Shown piece after piece: positions 44,744 to 53,491 of a DNA stretch of 64,000 nt. A program made the translations under genes and the position numbers. The notes below the pieces were generated by a model. It did not search any database and was not told where the DNA came from. It saw only the letters and a program-made list of their open reading frames with translations. The DNA comes from Erythrobacter sp. (lineage in GTDB: Bacteria; Pseudomonadota; Alphaproteobacteria; Sphingomonadales; Sphingomonadaceae). The stretch lies in the NCBI GenBank assembly GCA_025698865.1, contig JAILWQ010000001.1, positions 983,940 to 1,047,939 of the forward strand, in the 5' to 3' direction. Numbering within the stretch: position 1 is the first letter of the stretch; each line of letters begins with the position of its first letter.

Positions 44744-45775
44744 ATGAGCAAGAGCATGAAAGCCGCCGTCGTCCGCGCCTTCGGCGAACCGCTGCGGATC
44801 GAGGAAGTGCCGGTTCCGGAAGTGCAGCCGGGTATGATCCAGGTGGCCATCCAGGCCTCGGGCGTGTGCCACACCGATCTGCATGCCGCCGAAGGCGACT
44901 GGCCGGTCAAGCCCGAACCGCCCTTCATTCCCGGCCATGAAGGCGTCGGCTTCGTTTCCGCCGTGGGCAAAGGTGTAACCCATGTGAAGGAAGGCGACCG
45001 GGTCGGCGTGCCGTGGCTCTACACCGCCTGCGGCCATTGCGTGCACTGTCTCGGCGGGTGGGAAACGCTGTGCGAAAGCCAGCTCAACACCGGCTATTCG
45101 GTCAATGGCGGGTTCGCCGACTATGTTCTGGCCGACCCCAACTATGTCGGCCACCTGCCCGACAATGTGGGCTTCAACGAGATCGCGCCGGTGCTGTGCG
45201 CGGGCGTGACGGTCTACAAGGGCCTGAAAATGACCGAGACCAAGCCGGGCGATGCGGTGGCGATCTCCGGCATCGGCGGGCTTGGCCACATGGCAGTGCA
45301 ATATGCGGTCGCGATGGGGCTGAACGTGGTTGCGGTCGACGTCGACGACGCCAAGCTCGAACTGGCGCGCAAGCTCGGCGCGGTGGAGACCGTGAACGCG
45401 CGGACCGACAATGACCCTGCCGCGACGGTCAAGCGCCTGACCGGCGGCGTGCGCGGCGCGCTGGTGACCGCGGTGAGCGAGAAGGCCTTCGAACAGGCGG
45501 TCGGCATGGTCGGGCGCGGTGGTACGCTTGCGCTCAACGGCCTGCCGCCGGGCGATTTCCCGCTCAACATCTTCGGCATGGTGCTGAACGGCATCACCGT
45601 GCGCGGCTCGATCGTGGGCACGCGGCTGGACCTGCAGGAATCGCTCGATTTCGCAGGCGACGGCAAGGTGAAGGCGACGATCTCCACCGCCGGTCTGGAC
45701 GACATCAATGCGGTGTTCGACCGCATGCGGCAGGGCCAGATCGAAGGGCGCGTCGTCCTGGACATGACCCAATGA
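44744..45775 (+). CDS. adhP: Zinc-dependent alcohol dehydrogenase (AdhP-like)
   Basis: A 343-residue medium-chain zinc alcohol dehydrogenase. Catalytic zinc ligands are seen in [16 protein letters not shown] (Cys) and PGHEGVGFV (His-Glu); the structural zinc loop is [15 protein letters not shown] (C-x2-C-x2-C-x7-C); the NAD-binding fold is [20 protein letters not shown] with Asp-rich [10 protein letters not shown] after it, favouring NAD. The best assignment is ethanol to acetaldehyde. AGGAGAATTGCT precedes the ATG. Its stop overlaps the ATG of the DUF779-synthetase gene as ATGA at 45772-45775. Confidence 0.95.
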   Translation: MSKSMKAAVVRAFGEPLRIEEVPVPEVQPGMIQVAIQASGVCHTDLHAAEGDWPVKPEPPFIPGHEGVGFVSAVGKGVTHVKEGDRVGVPWLYTACGHCVHCLGGWETLCESQLNTGYSVNGGFADYVLADPNYVGHLPDNVGFNEIAPVLCAGVTVYKGLKMTETKPGDAVAISGIGGLGHMAVQYAVAMGLNVVAVDVDDAKLELARKLGAVETVNARTDNDPAATVKRLTGGVRGALVTAVSEKAFEQAVGMVGRGGTLALNGLPPGDFPLNIFGMVLNGITVRGSIVGTRLDLQESLDFAGDGKVKATISTAGLDDINAVFDRMRQGQIEGRVVLDMTQ

Positions 45776-48051
45776 CGCAAAGTGCCGCGCCGGATGGCCG
45801 AGTGGTCCGTCGCGTGATCGCCACCGACGCGGCCACAGCCCTGCTGGGCCAGATCATCGAACGTCATGGCCCCGTGCTTATCCACCAGTCGGGCGGGTGC
45901 TGTGACGGCTCCAGCCCGATGGTCTATCCGCGCGGCGAGTTCCGCCTCGGCGGGTCGGACGTGCTGCTGGGCACGATCGGCACCACACCGGTCTATATCG
46001 GCGCGGCGCAGTTCGCGGTGTGGAAACACACGCAGCTGATCCTCGACGTGGTGGAAGGGCGAGGCGGCATGTTCAGCCTCGATAATGGAACGGGCCGGCG
46101 CTTCCTCGTGCGAAGCCGGACCTATGGGGAGAGAGAAATCGCCATGTTGCACAAGGCCGACAGGTTTCGCGCCATGCAGGCATCGATCGACAGCGATGCG
46201 GACGCCTTCTGGCTGGACGAAGCGCACCGGCTCGACTGGAGCGTCTTCCCGACGAAGGCGGACGAGAGCAGCTTCGACAAGGGCGATTTCGGCATTCGCT
46301 GGTTCGCCGATGGCGAGCTGAACGTCTCGGTCAATTGCCTCGACCGCCACCTCGAGACGCGCGGCGACCAGCCCGCGATCGTGTTCGAAGGCGACGAGCC
46401 GGACGAAGGGCGAACGCTCACCTATCGTGAGCTGCACTGGCAAGTCTGCCGCTTCGCCAACGTCCTGAAAGCCAACGGGATCGGTAAGGGCGACCGGGTG
46501 ATCCTTTACATGCCGATGGTGCCCGAAGCGGCGATTGCAATGCTCGCCTGCGCCCGGATCGGGGCGGTCCATTCGGTCGTCTTCGGCGGCTTCTCGCCCG
46601 ACAGCCTGGCCGACCGGATCGCCGATTGCGACGCTACGCTGGTCGTCACCGCCGATGAAGGCACGCGCGGCGGCAAGCGCATTCCCCTCAAGGCCAATGT
46701 CGACAGCGCGCTGGAGCGCGCGAGCGGGGTCGACACGGTCATCGTCATGCAGCGGACGGGTGGCCAAGTATCGATGCGCAAGGGGCGCGACATCTTGTGG
46801 GAGGAGGCCTGCGCGGATGCCCCCGCCGATTGCCCGCCCGAAGCGATGAACGCGGAAGATCCGCTGTTCATCCTCTATACCTCCGGATCGACCGGCAAGC
46901 CCAAGGGCGTGCTGCACACCACCGGCGGGTATCTGCTTTGGTCGACGCTGACCTACGATCTGCTGTTCGGCCCCGAGGAGGGGAAGGATGTCGCCGACGA
47001 TCTGTTCTGGTGCACCGCCGATGTCGGCTGGATCACCGGGCACACCTATGTCGTCTACGGCCCGCTCTCCAACGGCGCGCGCACGGTCATGTTCGACGGG
47101 GTGCCCAACTATCCCGATCCGGGGCGCCTCTGGGAGACCAGCCAGCGCCTCGGCGTCACGATCTTCTACACCGCGCCGACCGCGATCCGCGCGCTGATGC
47201 GGCAGGGCGACCGGTGGGTGACGCGCCACGACCTGTCCGCGATCCGCCTGCTGGGCACGGTGGGCGAGCCGATCAACCATGAGGCCTGGGAATGGTATCA
47301 TGACATGGTCGGGCGCGGCGAATGCCCGATCGTCGACACCTGGTGGCAGACCGAAACGGGCGGCGCACTGATTGCTCCCGTCCCCGGCGCTACCGAGACT
47401 AAGCCCGGCAGCGCGACCCTGCCACTCCCCGGCGTCGACCCCGAACTGGTCGATGGCGAAGGGCATCTTCTCACCGGCGCAACGGAGGGCAATCTGGTTC
47501 TCACCCGCAGCTGGCCGGGCATGATGCGCACCATCTTCGGCGACCACGACCGGTTCTTCCAAACCTATTTCAGCACCTTCCCCGGCACCTATTTCACCGG
47601 CGACGGCGCGCGGCGCGACGAGGATGGCTATTACTGGATCACCGGCCGGGTCGACGACGTTATCAACGTGTCTGGGCACCGCATGGGCACTGCCGAAGTC
47701 GAAAATGCGCTGGACGAGCATGTGCTGGTGGCCGAGGCCGCCGTCGTAGGCATGGCACATGATATCAAGGGCCAAGGCATCCATGCGTTCGTGACGCTGA
47801 AAGCCGGCGAAGAAGGCAGCGATGCCTTGCGGCAGGAACTGCGTGACCTGGTGCGCAGCGAGATCGGACCATTCGCCACGCCCGACGTCATCCAATTCGC
47901 GCCCGACCTGCCCAAGACCCGGTCGGGCAAGATCATGCGCCGGGTTCTGCGCAAAATCGCCGAGGGGCAGCCTGACGAAATTGGTGACATCTCGACGCTG
48001 GCGGAGCCTGCGGTGGTCGAGGATCTGGTGGCCAAGCGCATGAGGCCGTGA
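45772..48051 (+). CDS. acsA: DUF779 domain fused to acetyl-CoA synthetase
   Basis: One 759-residue frame with two parts. Residues 1-124 match DUF779, a small protein usually encoded beside aldehyde dehydrogenase genes: [20 protein letters not shown] and [20 protein letters not shown]. From about residue 125 ([11 protein letters not shown]) onward it is acetyl-CoA synthetase: [15 protein letters not shown]-type [41 protein letters not shown] (adenylate loop), [28 protein letters not shown] and the acetylation-site region [20 protein letters not shown] with the regulatory Lys. It forms acetyl-CoA from acetate and ATP. No stop separates the parts. GGGGAGAGAG before an ATG at 46144 (MLHKADRF) could also start a separate synthetase, so a fusion product plus an internal start are both possible. 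Confidence 0.9.
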   Translation: MTQSAAPDGRVVRRVIATDAATALLGQIIERHGPVLIHQSGGCCDGSSPMVYPRGEFRLGGSDVLLGTIGTTPVYIGAAQFAVWKHTQLILDVVEGRGGMFSLDNGTGRRFLVRSRTYGEREIAMLHKADRFRAMQASIDSDADAFWLDEAHRLDWSVFPTKADESSFDKGDFGIRWFADGELNVSVNCLDRHLETRGDQPAIVFEGDEPDEGRTLTYRELHWQVCRFANVLKANGIGKGDRVILYMPMVPEAAIAMLACARIGAVHSVVFGGFSPDSLADRIADCDATLVVTADEGTRGGKRIPLKANVDSALERASGVDTVIVMQRTGGQVSMRKGRDILWEEACADAPADCPPEAMNAEDPLFILYTSGSTGKPKGVLHTTGGYLLWSTLTYDLLFGPEEGKDVADDLFWCTADVGWITGHTYVVYGPLSNGARTVMFDGVPNYPDPGRLWETSQRLGVTIFYTAPTAIRALMRQGDRWVTRHDLSAIRLLGTVGEPINHEAWEWYHDMVGRGECPIVDTWWQTETGGALIAPVPGATETKPGSATLPLPGVDPELVDGEGHLLTGATEGNLVLTRSWPGMMRTIFGDHDRFFQTYFSTFPGTYFTGDGARRDEDGYYWITGRVDDVINVSGHRMGTAEVENALDEHVLVAEAAVVGMAHDIKGQGIHAFVTLKAGEEGSDALRQELRDLVRSEIGPFATPDVIQFAPDLPKTRSGKIMRRVLRKIAEGQPDEIGDISTLAEPAVVEDLVAKRMRP
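46126..46146 (+). promoter_or_regulatory. Possible internal ribosome binding site and start for acetyl-CoA synthetase
   Basis: GGGGAGAGAG at 46126-46135 lies eight bases before an in-frame ATG (46144) that begins exactly where the synthetase homology begins. It looks like the start site of a once separate gene preserved inside the fused frame. Confidence 0.5.
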
Positions 48052-48130
48052 ACCTCGATTATTTGCTGTGGCCGCTAAGCCCGCTTTCTAGCCAAAACCA
48101 GACTGACCGCTGTCGGCCCCTTCGAGCCAG

Positions 48131-48943
48131 TCAGCTTTGCGTCCTCATCTTGGACATTCGATAACTCTGGTGCCCGGAATACGCGTCCAATGCCTCGGCG
48201 GTGCGGCCCGTTGCCAGATGGCGCGTAGCATCACGCTGCCAGTCCTCGCGCTGGCGCCGCACCTCGGTGATCTCGACCCCGCCGTGCCGTTCGTGGATCA
48301 CGCGGAACGCAGCGCCCGCCTCGATGGCCTGAAGCTGCTGCGGATCGCCCACCAAAACGACCTTGGCTCCGGCGTCATTCGCGACAGACAGAACCCGCTC
48401 CATTTGGCGCGTGCCGACCATGCCAGCCTCGTCGATCACCAGCACATCACGCGAGGTAAGCAAGTCGCGACCCCCGCTCCACTGATGCTCCAGACTGGCG
48501 ATAGTACGCGATGAAATGCCCGAGCCGTTCTCCAGCCCTTCGGCGGCGATGCCGGATAGCGCCGCTCCGCGAACATTGTAGCCCGCGCTTTCCCACGCCT
48601 CGCGCGCCACACCCAGCATCGCGCTCTTGCCGGTTCCTGCATAGCCGACGACAACACCGAGATCTTTTCCGGCGGTGGCATGATCGAAGGCCGTACGCTG
48701 CTCGCCTGAGAGAACAAGGCCGCGCTGTTGTGCGGCGGCCAGCGCGCGTTCGCGGAAACGCTCGTGAACGCGATGCTGCTGGCGCGCGGCGACCAGTTCG
48801 CCGAAATCCTGCTTCGCGCCCAGTTTCTCCGCCAGGCGCTGCACTGCCCCGAACGGCAACCCGTTCTCATTTGCCAGCATCCGCCAACAGTCCTCGCGGC
48901 ACTCGGCCCCGCAGGCGCGGTAGTCCAACATCAAATCACCCAT
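48131..48943 (-). pseudogene. Truncated Ti-type TraA/MobA conjugative relaxase (helicase part)
   Basis: The frame from 48943 (MGDLMLDYRACGAECRED) encodes only the central helicase portion of TraA: Walker A GVVVGYAGTGKSAMLGVARE near residue 95, GAALSGIAAEGLENGSGISS, Walker B VLVIDEAGMVGTRQMERV, then VVLVGDPQQLQAIEAG and the EVRRQREDW motif. The N-terminal relaxase domain is absent upstream, and after ALDAYSGHQSYRM the reading frame runs into unrelated sequence and stops at 48131. It is thus broken at both ends. The first 50 bases past the stop hold nothing recognisable, so the left border of the element lies here. Confidence 0.8.
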
Positions 48944-49531
48944 CTTCTGCTCTCCTCCGGCTGAAAGCCGCACTGCCTGCGGCATGCGGCTCTGCCTTCC
49001 GGCGAGGATGGGAGGGGGAGGGAAAACCGGAACCGATGCCTTGGCGCGGACCAGCGGGCGAAGCCCGCCACACGGGGGTGTCTGTTCCGGTTTGGGAACG
49101 AGAGGGCAAAGCCCTGGCGTTCCCTCCAAAGAAGTGCTGCGCCGGCAGGCGCCACCCCAAGCCGCGTCAGCGGCTCACAGAAACGGTGCCCTCGCACGGC
49201 GCGACGCAGACGGGCGATGTGTCGGCAAGCCGAGGGCGCGGCAAGGCTGTTGCATCGCAGATGCAGCGCCGCTGACGCAAGCGAGCACGCAGCCGGCGCG
49301 CGCCCGGCAAGAAGAGAGGCGAGAGCACCAGCGGGTCAGATACAAAACGCCGCGCCCGCAGGAGCGCAAAGCGCGGGACCGAGCGCGTCCTCGAACACTC
49401 CCGCTCAACATCCCTCCTGCTCCCGATCGTCACCCGGATGGGCCGGGACTACAGGCCCGGTCCGCGCCAGCGGATAGAGCGGGTCGCCCGCAGGGCAGCA
49501 CCCAATCTTTCGCCTGAACTCAATGTTGGCC
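48944..49531. other. Hairpin-rich non-coding stretch
   Basis: About 590 bases upstream of the relaxase fragment. No supported gene; arginine-rich frames on both strands have no ribosome binding sites. It holds several short perfect hairpins with A-rich loops, such as GCGGGC-gaa-GCCCGC at 49054-49068 and AGGGC-aaa-GCCCT at 49103-49115. They could be relics of transfer-origin or recombination sequences, or of the relaxase leader. Confidence 0.5.
49054..49115. repeat. Two short stem-loops of the same form (GGGC-loop-GCCC)
   Basis: GCGGGC-GAA-GCCCGC at 49054-49068 and AGGGC-AAA-GCCCT at 49103-49115 share an XGGGC-three-base-loop-GCCCX layout. Both have three-base loops rich in A. Two copies this close are unlikely by chance in random GC-rich DNA, but their function is unknown. 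Confidence 0.35.
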
Positions 49532-51076
49532 TCAACCCTTCTCCACGTCCAACACCGCCTTGATACGCACTCTGAGGCGCTCGCGCCGATCGGCATGGAA
49601 CATCTCAAATCCCTCAATAGTTTCGGGAATGTCGCCAAGATCATGCATCGCACAATAATGCGTCCGGTCTCCAGCGTTGGGATAGCGCGTCGCAAGCCAC
49701 TTAGCAGGCAGAGCATCACGCTTTTCCGTGTTTGCGGTCCCTTCGAGCAACTGCAAATTGGGCAGCTCATTTGCCATTCGGGCAAGCTTTTCAATTTTGT
49801 CTTCGGTGAACCCCGCTTTCCGCAGCTTGGCGGTGGTGAAGCGGGAAATCGGGAACACATGGTCCATATGGAACTGGTTGCGAAGATTGACGAAGGGGAA
49901 CAGCATCGAGAGCAGAGCGAACATCCGCTTGTCGCCATATTGAAGGGAAAGCATATCTTCGACTTCTGCCGGTGAGAACGTGAGTGACTTGCCGCGCGCA
50001 TCCATAACTTGTTCGAGTTCTCGCGCAGGGAAGGACTCGTTGCCCTTCTGCTGGATCACCTCGCGCAGGGCAGTCAGCAGAGTATCAAGCCCGCTGCCCC
50101 AAATGCCCGACGCCTTGAGCAACGACCGGATCAGCCATGAATGGATAGTCTCCCTGTCGGCGGCGAACTGGTTGCTCACACTGTAATTCGCGGGCGCTTT
50201 GCGGTGATAAAGGTAGTATGCGATCGGCAACAGCGCGCTGTCCGCGCGCAGAGTTTGCCCATTGAGGCCGAAGCTTGCCGCCAGTTCTACAGTCCGGACT
50301 AATGCTGCGCGGATTTGCGGCCAGTTAGATTCCAGCTTCTCCATGTTGGCCTGGGTGAAGTTCTCGACCTTAAACCCGACACTCGAGATGTCGGAGAGCA
50401 TGAGGCCAGCCTTCAAAACGAAATCTTGGCTGAGAGTGAAGCCGGTCCCAATCCGGTTGATCTCATCAACCAAACTATGGATCTCCGAACGAGCATCCAC
50501 CTTTTTCCACTGCGCGACAGCGATACTAAGCAGCAGGTCCGAGTAAGAGAGAATTGTGCCTCCGGAATTGAGACGGATGAAGATGTTGAGCACCCGCTCT
50601 ACATCCTGCTCCTCCTCTTCATAGTAATACATCAGCTGGTTGGTCTTGACGACGTGATAGAGCTTGGTCAGCATCCGGAATGCCGATTTGAACTGCTCGC
50701 CAGAAAGTCCAGCATCGACCAGCCAGTCGTTGAGGTCGGTCACATCGTTGACCGCCATTATGTTTGGAACTTTATACCAGAACGCTTCCTCGCTGCGCTC
50801 GACCTGAGCATCGTCGAGAAACCGGAAATCATACACGATCCCGTCCTCATCGGGCTCCAATGATGCTAGTAGGTTGAGCCTGAGCGTCCTCTTGGGAAAG
50901 GCGTCGGGGTTGGTCCACCACTTGCTCGGCAGTTTCATTGCCATGGAGCCGCGCAGCCCAATGTTAAGCGCCGTAAGTCGCTGCTGACCATCGAGAACGG
51001 CGGTGACGGTCTGGTCGTGTAATGTCGGTAGTTCAGGGCAATGTGCGGCGTCGCGCTGATGGTAGTGCAGCACGAA
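49532..51076 (-). pseudogene. 5'-truncated DUF262 / HNH (GmrSD-like) restriction protein
   Basis: The open frame includes the DUF262 core motif TAVLDGQQRLTALNIGLRGS near its start (D-G-Q-Q-R, nucleotide-hydrolysing ParB-like fold), followed by a long helical middle region and at the C terminus a DUF1524/HNH-type site in NQFHMDHVFPISRFTTAKL (H-x-D-H). GmrSD-type proteins with this pair cut modified DNA. The first ~100 residues, which carry the QIPxYQRxY-type segment, are missing: upstream of codon LHYHQRDAA the frame joins directly to an HsdS remnant. The stop TGA at 49532 is natural, with the ending KAVLDVEKG. It is therefore probably inactive unless translated as a chimera. Confidence 0.75.
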
Positions 51077-51660
51077 ACGGGCACAGTGATTTGCTCCGCT
51101 TTCTTGATCCCCAATGTCCGGTTGCGGCCTGCGCCGCCCGGCGAAGCTGTACCAATCTTGTGCAGGCCCTCGGGGCTTAAGAGGTAGTACCGCAGAAAAG
51201 TGGCAGTCGCCAATGCAGGTTCAGGCACGCAGGTCAAAAATCGGTGAGAACCTACTCGCTGATGATCCTTCTCGCCCGGAACCGCGATCGCACCTTCCCA
51301 AGCGAACACAATGTTGAATAGCAAATCACCGTGATGAATCTCGAATAACCGCTTATTGCCAACATCCGCACCAGTGATCACGGGCTTATGGAATGTCCCT
51401 TTGCCAAAGGAACGAACGCCAAGCTCTGGATATTCTCCGTCAAGCTCCACCTCAACTGGTCGACGCACCAGAGGAGCGACGTCTCCTAGCGGGCGATAGT
51501 CTGCACCTTCCACAATCTTGCTGAACGCGTTTTGCAACATGGCCCCGGTGTCGCGCTCAAGCGCCTGAAGTGCCTTTGCCCGCTCCTGCAATTGTGCCTC
51601 AATATAATTCAGCCGCTGGGCGATGACGTGCTGTTCGTCTAGCGAGGGAAGCGGGATAGC
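51077..51660 (-). pseudogene. Fragment of a type I restriction HsdS specificity subunit
   Basis: Minus-strand translation gives the C-terminal target-recognition domain of HsdS: IPLPSLDEQHVIAQRLNYIE (conserved central repeat with coiled coil), YRPLGDVAPLVRRPVEVELD, GVRSFGKGTFHKPVITG, LLFNIVFAWEGAIAV and SPGGAGRNRTLGIKKAEQ, ending in ITVPV where it breaks off. Upstream it is fused to the truncated integrase and downstream to the truncated DUF262 gene, with no start or stop of its own. hsdR and hsdM are absent. Confidence 0.8.
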
Positions 51661-52183
51661 GGAAGACACGGCCCGCAAAGGATCGGCAACGCCGCGCGGT
51701 TTCATACTTCCCCCGCGCCTCAATCCGCTTGAGCGCAGCCAGCAAGTCCACAGGCTTGATGTCCGCGACTGGGAAGGTCCAGATCGGCTTGAGCTGCTCG
51801 AGGAGCCAGTTGGCTTTCTGCGTGGTCGCCTCCGACTGTCCTTCAGCGACCCGCTTGTCGATATACTCCCTGGCGATCTCAACAAAAGTATTTGCCGCGT
51901 TGAACGCCGCGACAAGCTTTTCACGCTTGCGCTCAGCCAGTGGGTCCTTGCCCGCATCCAGCTTGGACCGCGCATCGTCCCGCCTCTTGCGAGCTTCGGC
52001 GAGACCGACGTCCGGATAGCGACCAAGCGCAAGCCGCTTCTGCTTCCCCATATAACGGTATTTGTACCGCCATAGCTTCGATCCGCTGACTTGGACCTCC
52101 AGGTAAAGGCCGCGCTCATCCGTATGCTGGGATATCTTCCCAGTCGGACGGATGTTCCGAATTTGCATGTCTGTGAGCGCCAC
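51599..52183 (-). pseudogene. Truncated P4-type tyrosine integrase (N-terminal part)
   Basis: The frame opens at a GTG with GAGGAGA seven bases upstream, so the original start is intact. Residues 1-90 match the DUF4102 arm-binding domain of P4/phage integrases (MQIRNIRPTGKISQHTDERG, YRYMGKQKRLALGRYPDVGL, EARKRRDDARSKL), then the core-binding domain continues to KRIEARGKYETARRCRSFAG RVFRY in two pieces at residue about 164. There it passes into an HsdS frame; the catalytic Arg-His-Arg-Tyr domain is missing. The remaining frame is not homologous. The integrase was inactivated by a deletion or recombination, so the element cannot excise with it. Confidence 0.8.
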
Positions 52184-52436
52184 GATCGAATCTCCTCAAC
52201 GTTTCCGGAGAAGGTCGACGAGGGTGCAATAGGGTCATGGGGCCATGAGAGCTTCGAGCGGGGCCATATCGCCCTTTTTCTGGCACGCCATGGCCCCGGA
52301 TTGCCTGAAATCGCCTGACACATTCCGGGATAGGTGAGGCTCGAAAATGGCAGAATTCTGCCGTTTTGTCGACCCTTTTGGGATGGTTTGGAATGAGTTG
52401 ATGGTGCCCCATAGAGGGCAAAGATGGGCACTCAAA

Positions 52437-52721
52437 CTATTGGATAATTTCTGTCGCTTTGCCAAAGCGATGATAGCTTTGCACCTCATTCCAGTCATAC
52501 TGACGGTCGCCCTCCAGCCACCGTTGTTTCAAAGTAGCGTCGATGGCAGAAGGTAGACGCGCCTCGAAAGTTCTGCCTTCGTCCGGTACATTTTCTGGAG
52601 CCAAAGGCACAGTTTTCGAGTTCGGCCAATTATCTAACCATGGTCGGTCGGCCCGATCCCCAATTCGCTGGGTGATCCTGGAAAGCGCCTTTGCCAAGTT
52701 TGATCCAAACCCGCTTGCCAC
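52437..52721 (-). CDS. Possible small hypothetical protein
   Basis: A 94-residue frame with mixed, protein-like composition (LPSAIDATLKQRWLEGDRQY near the C terminus, FGKATEIIQ end). No ribosome binding site stands out and no family is recognised. It overlaps a longer plus-strand frame that looks less like protein. It may be a remnant of a phage or plasmid gene. Confidence 0.3.
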   Translation of the reverse strand: MASGFGSNLAKALSRITQRIGDRADRPWLDNWPNSKTVPLAPENVPDEGRTFEARLPSAIDATLKQRWLEGDRQYDWNEVQSYHRFGKATEIIQ

Positions 52722-52907
52722 TGCTCAGTGGCGCAGGTTCATCGCGCCCGGATGCATGATGCGCGCGCAAGGTGGTCCTCAAGGTGCAGCGTCCGGCATC
52801 CGCCCGGCAGTGGAAGCCAACCTTCAGCTCATCGCTCAACTGGCCGCGGTGGCAGAAGCGGCGAATCCGGCAGCTCTCCCCGCCGCTAGCAGGAATTTAT
52901 TGGTTCC

Positions 52908-53060
52908 ATGCAGTCGCTAACCCCTAGCGATGCGGCGAAGCTAGCTGACCTGCTATTCATCTGGCGGGCGATTTGGCGATGCTCCGCCCAGCAGGTTAGC
53001 GAGCGAGAGCATGCCCGCCTCAGCGTCGATCGCCCCGACTCGGTAAGAGAGCCCCTATGA
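52908..53060 (+). CDS. Possible 50-residue protein upstream of virB3
   Basis: A short frame, MQSLTPSDAAKLADLLFIWR to DSVREPL, with AGGA 14 bases upstream. The N-terminal helix is amphipathic (LTPSDAAKLADLLFI). It precedes virB3 by 143 bases on the same strand. Length and composition fit a small regulatory or accessory protein, but chance is possible. Confidence 0.3.
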   Translation: MQSLTPSDAAKLADLLFIWRAIWRCSAQQVSEREHARLSVDRPDSVREPL

Positions 53061-53203
53061 GCGGCTGCCGCAGTGGAATGTGACAATCTGGGTCTTTTGA
53101 TAGCGTCAACCAGATATGGTGAGCCACGCGGAACAGGAGCCTTGCATTTCATGTGATATGCTGAACACTGGGTGTTCGGAGAATCGGGAGGGATCGCAAT
53201 AAC

Positions 53204-53491
53204 ATGGCCGCATTGTTGCGCCGGGATACGCTGTTCACCGCGCTGACACGGCCGCAGATGTTCGCCGGGGTCACCTACACCTTTTTCGTGATCAATGCGG
53301 TGGTGGCGGTCGAACTGTTTCTCATCTTCCGGGCGTGGTGGGTGCTGCTGATCGCATCGGCGCTTCATGGTGTCGGCGTTCTTCTGTGCCTGCGCGAACC
53401 GCGCGTCTTCGACCTCTGGATCACGCGCGTCCGAACCTGCCCGCGGGTCCGGAACCACGGCCTCTGGCAATGCAACTCCTACCGCCCCTGA
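53204..53491 (+). CDS. virB3: Type IV secretion VirB3-like protein
   Basis: A 95-residue inner-membrane protein with MAALLRRDTLFTALTRPQMF followed by two membrane segments (TYTFFVINAVVAVELFLIFRA and WWVLLIASALHGVGVLLCL) and the conserved end REPRVFDLW. This is the VirB3 pattern. It assists VirB4 in pilus biogenesis. GGGAGG precedes the ATG by about 12 bases. The 3' end overlaps virB4 by 22 bases. First gene of the operon; virB1 and virB2 are not before it. Confidence 0.9.
   Translation: MAALLRRDTLFTALTRPQMFAGVTYTFFVINAVVAVELFLIFRAWWVLLIASALHGVGVLLCLREPRVFDLWITRVRTCPRVRNHGLWQCNSYRP

Larger units (their letters stand above)
52184..53203. other. Region between integrase and virB3, mostly unassigned
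   Basis: About 1 kb upstream of the integrase start and of virB3. It contains two weak gene candidates (52437-52721 minus, 52908-53060 plus) but otherwise nothing recognisable; no tRNA or att-like repeats were seen. GC content is slightly lower than the virB genes. The promoters for virB and the integrase presumably lie here; a good ribosome binding site for virB3 (GGGAGGG) is at 53187-53193. Confidence 0.45.

Noticed and set aside
53204..53470. A 194-residue minus-strand frame over virB3 (52886-53470)
   Set aside because: Composition is shadow-like and virB3 and its overlap with virB4 explain the region.
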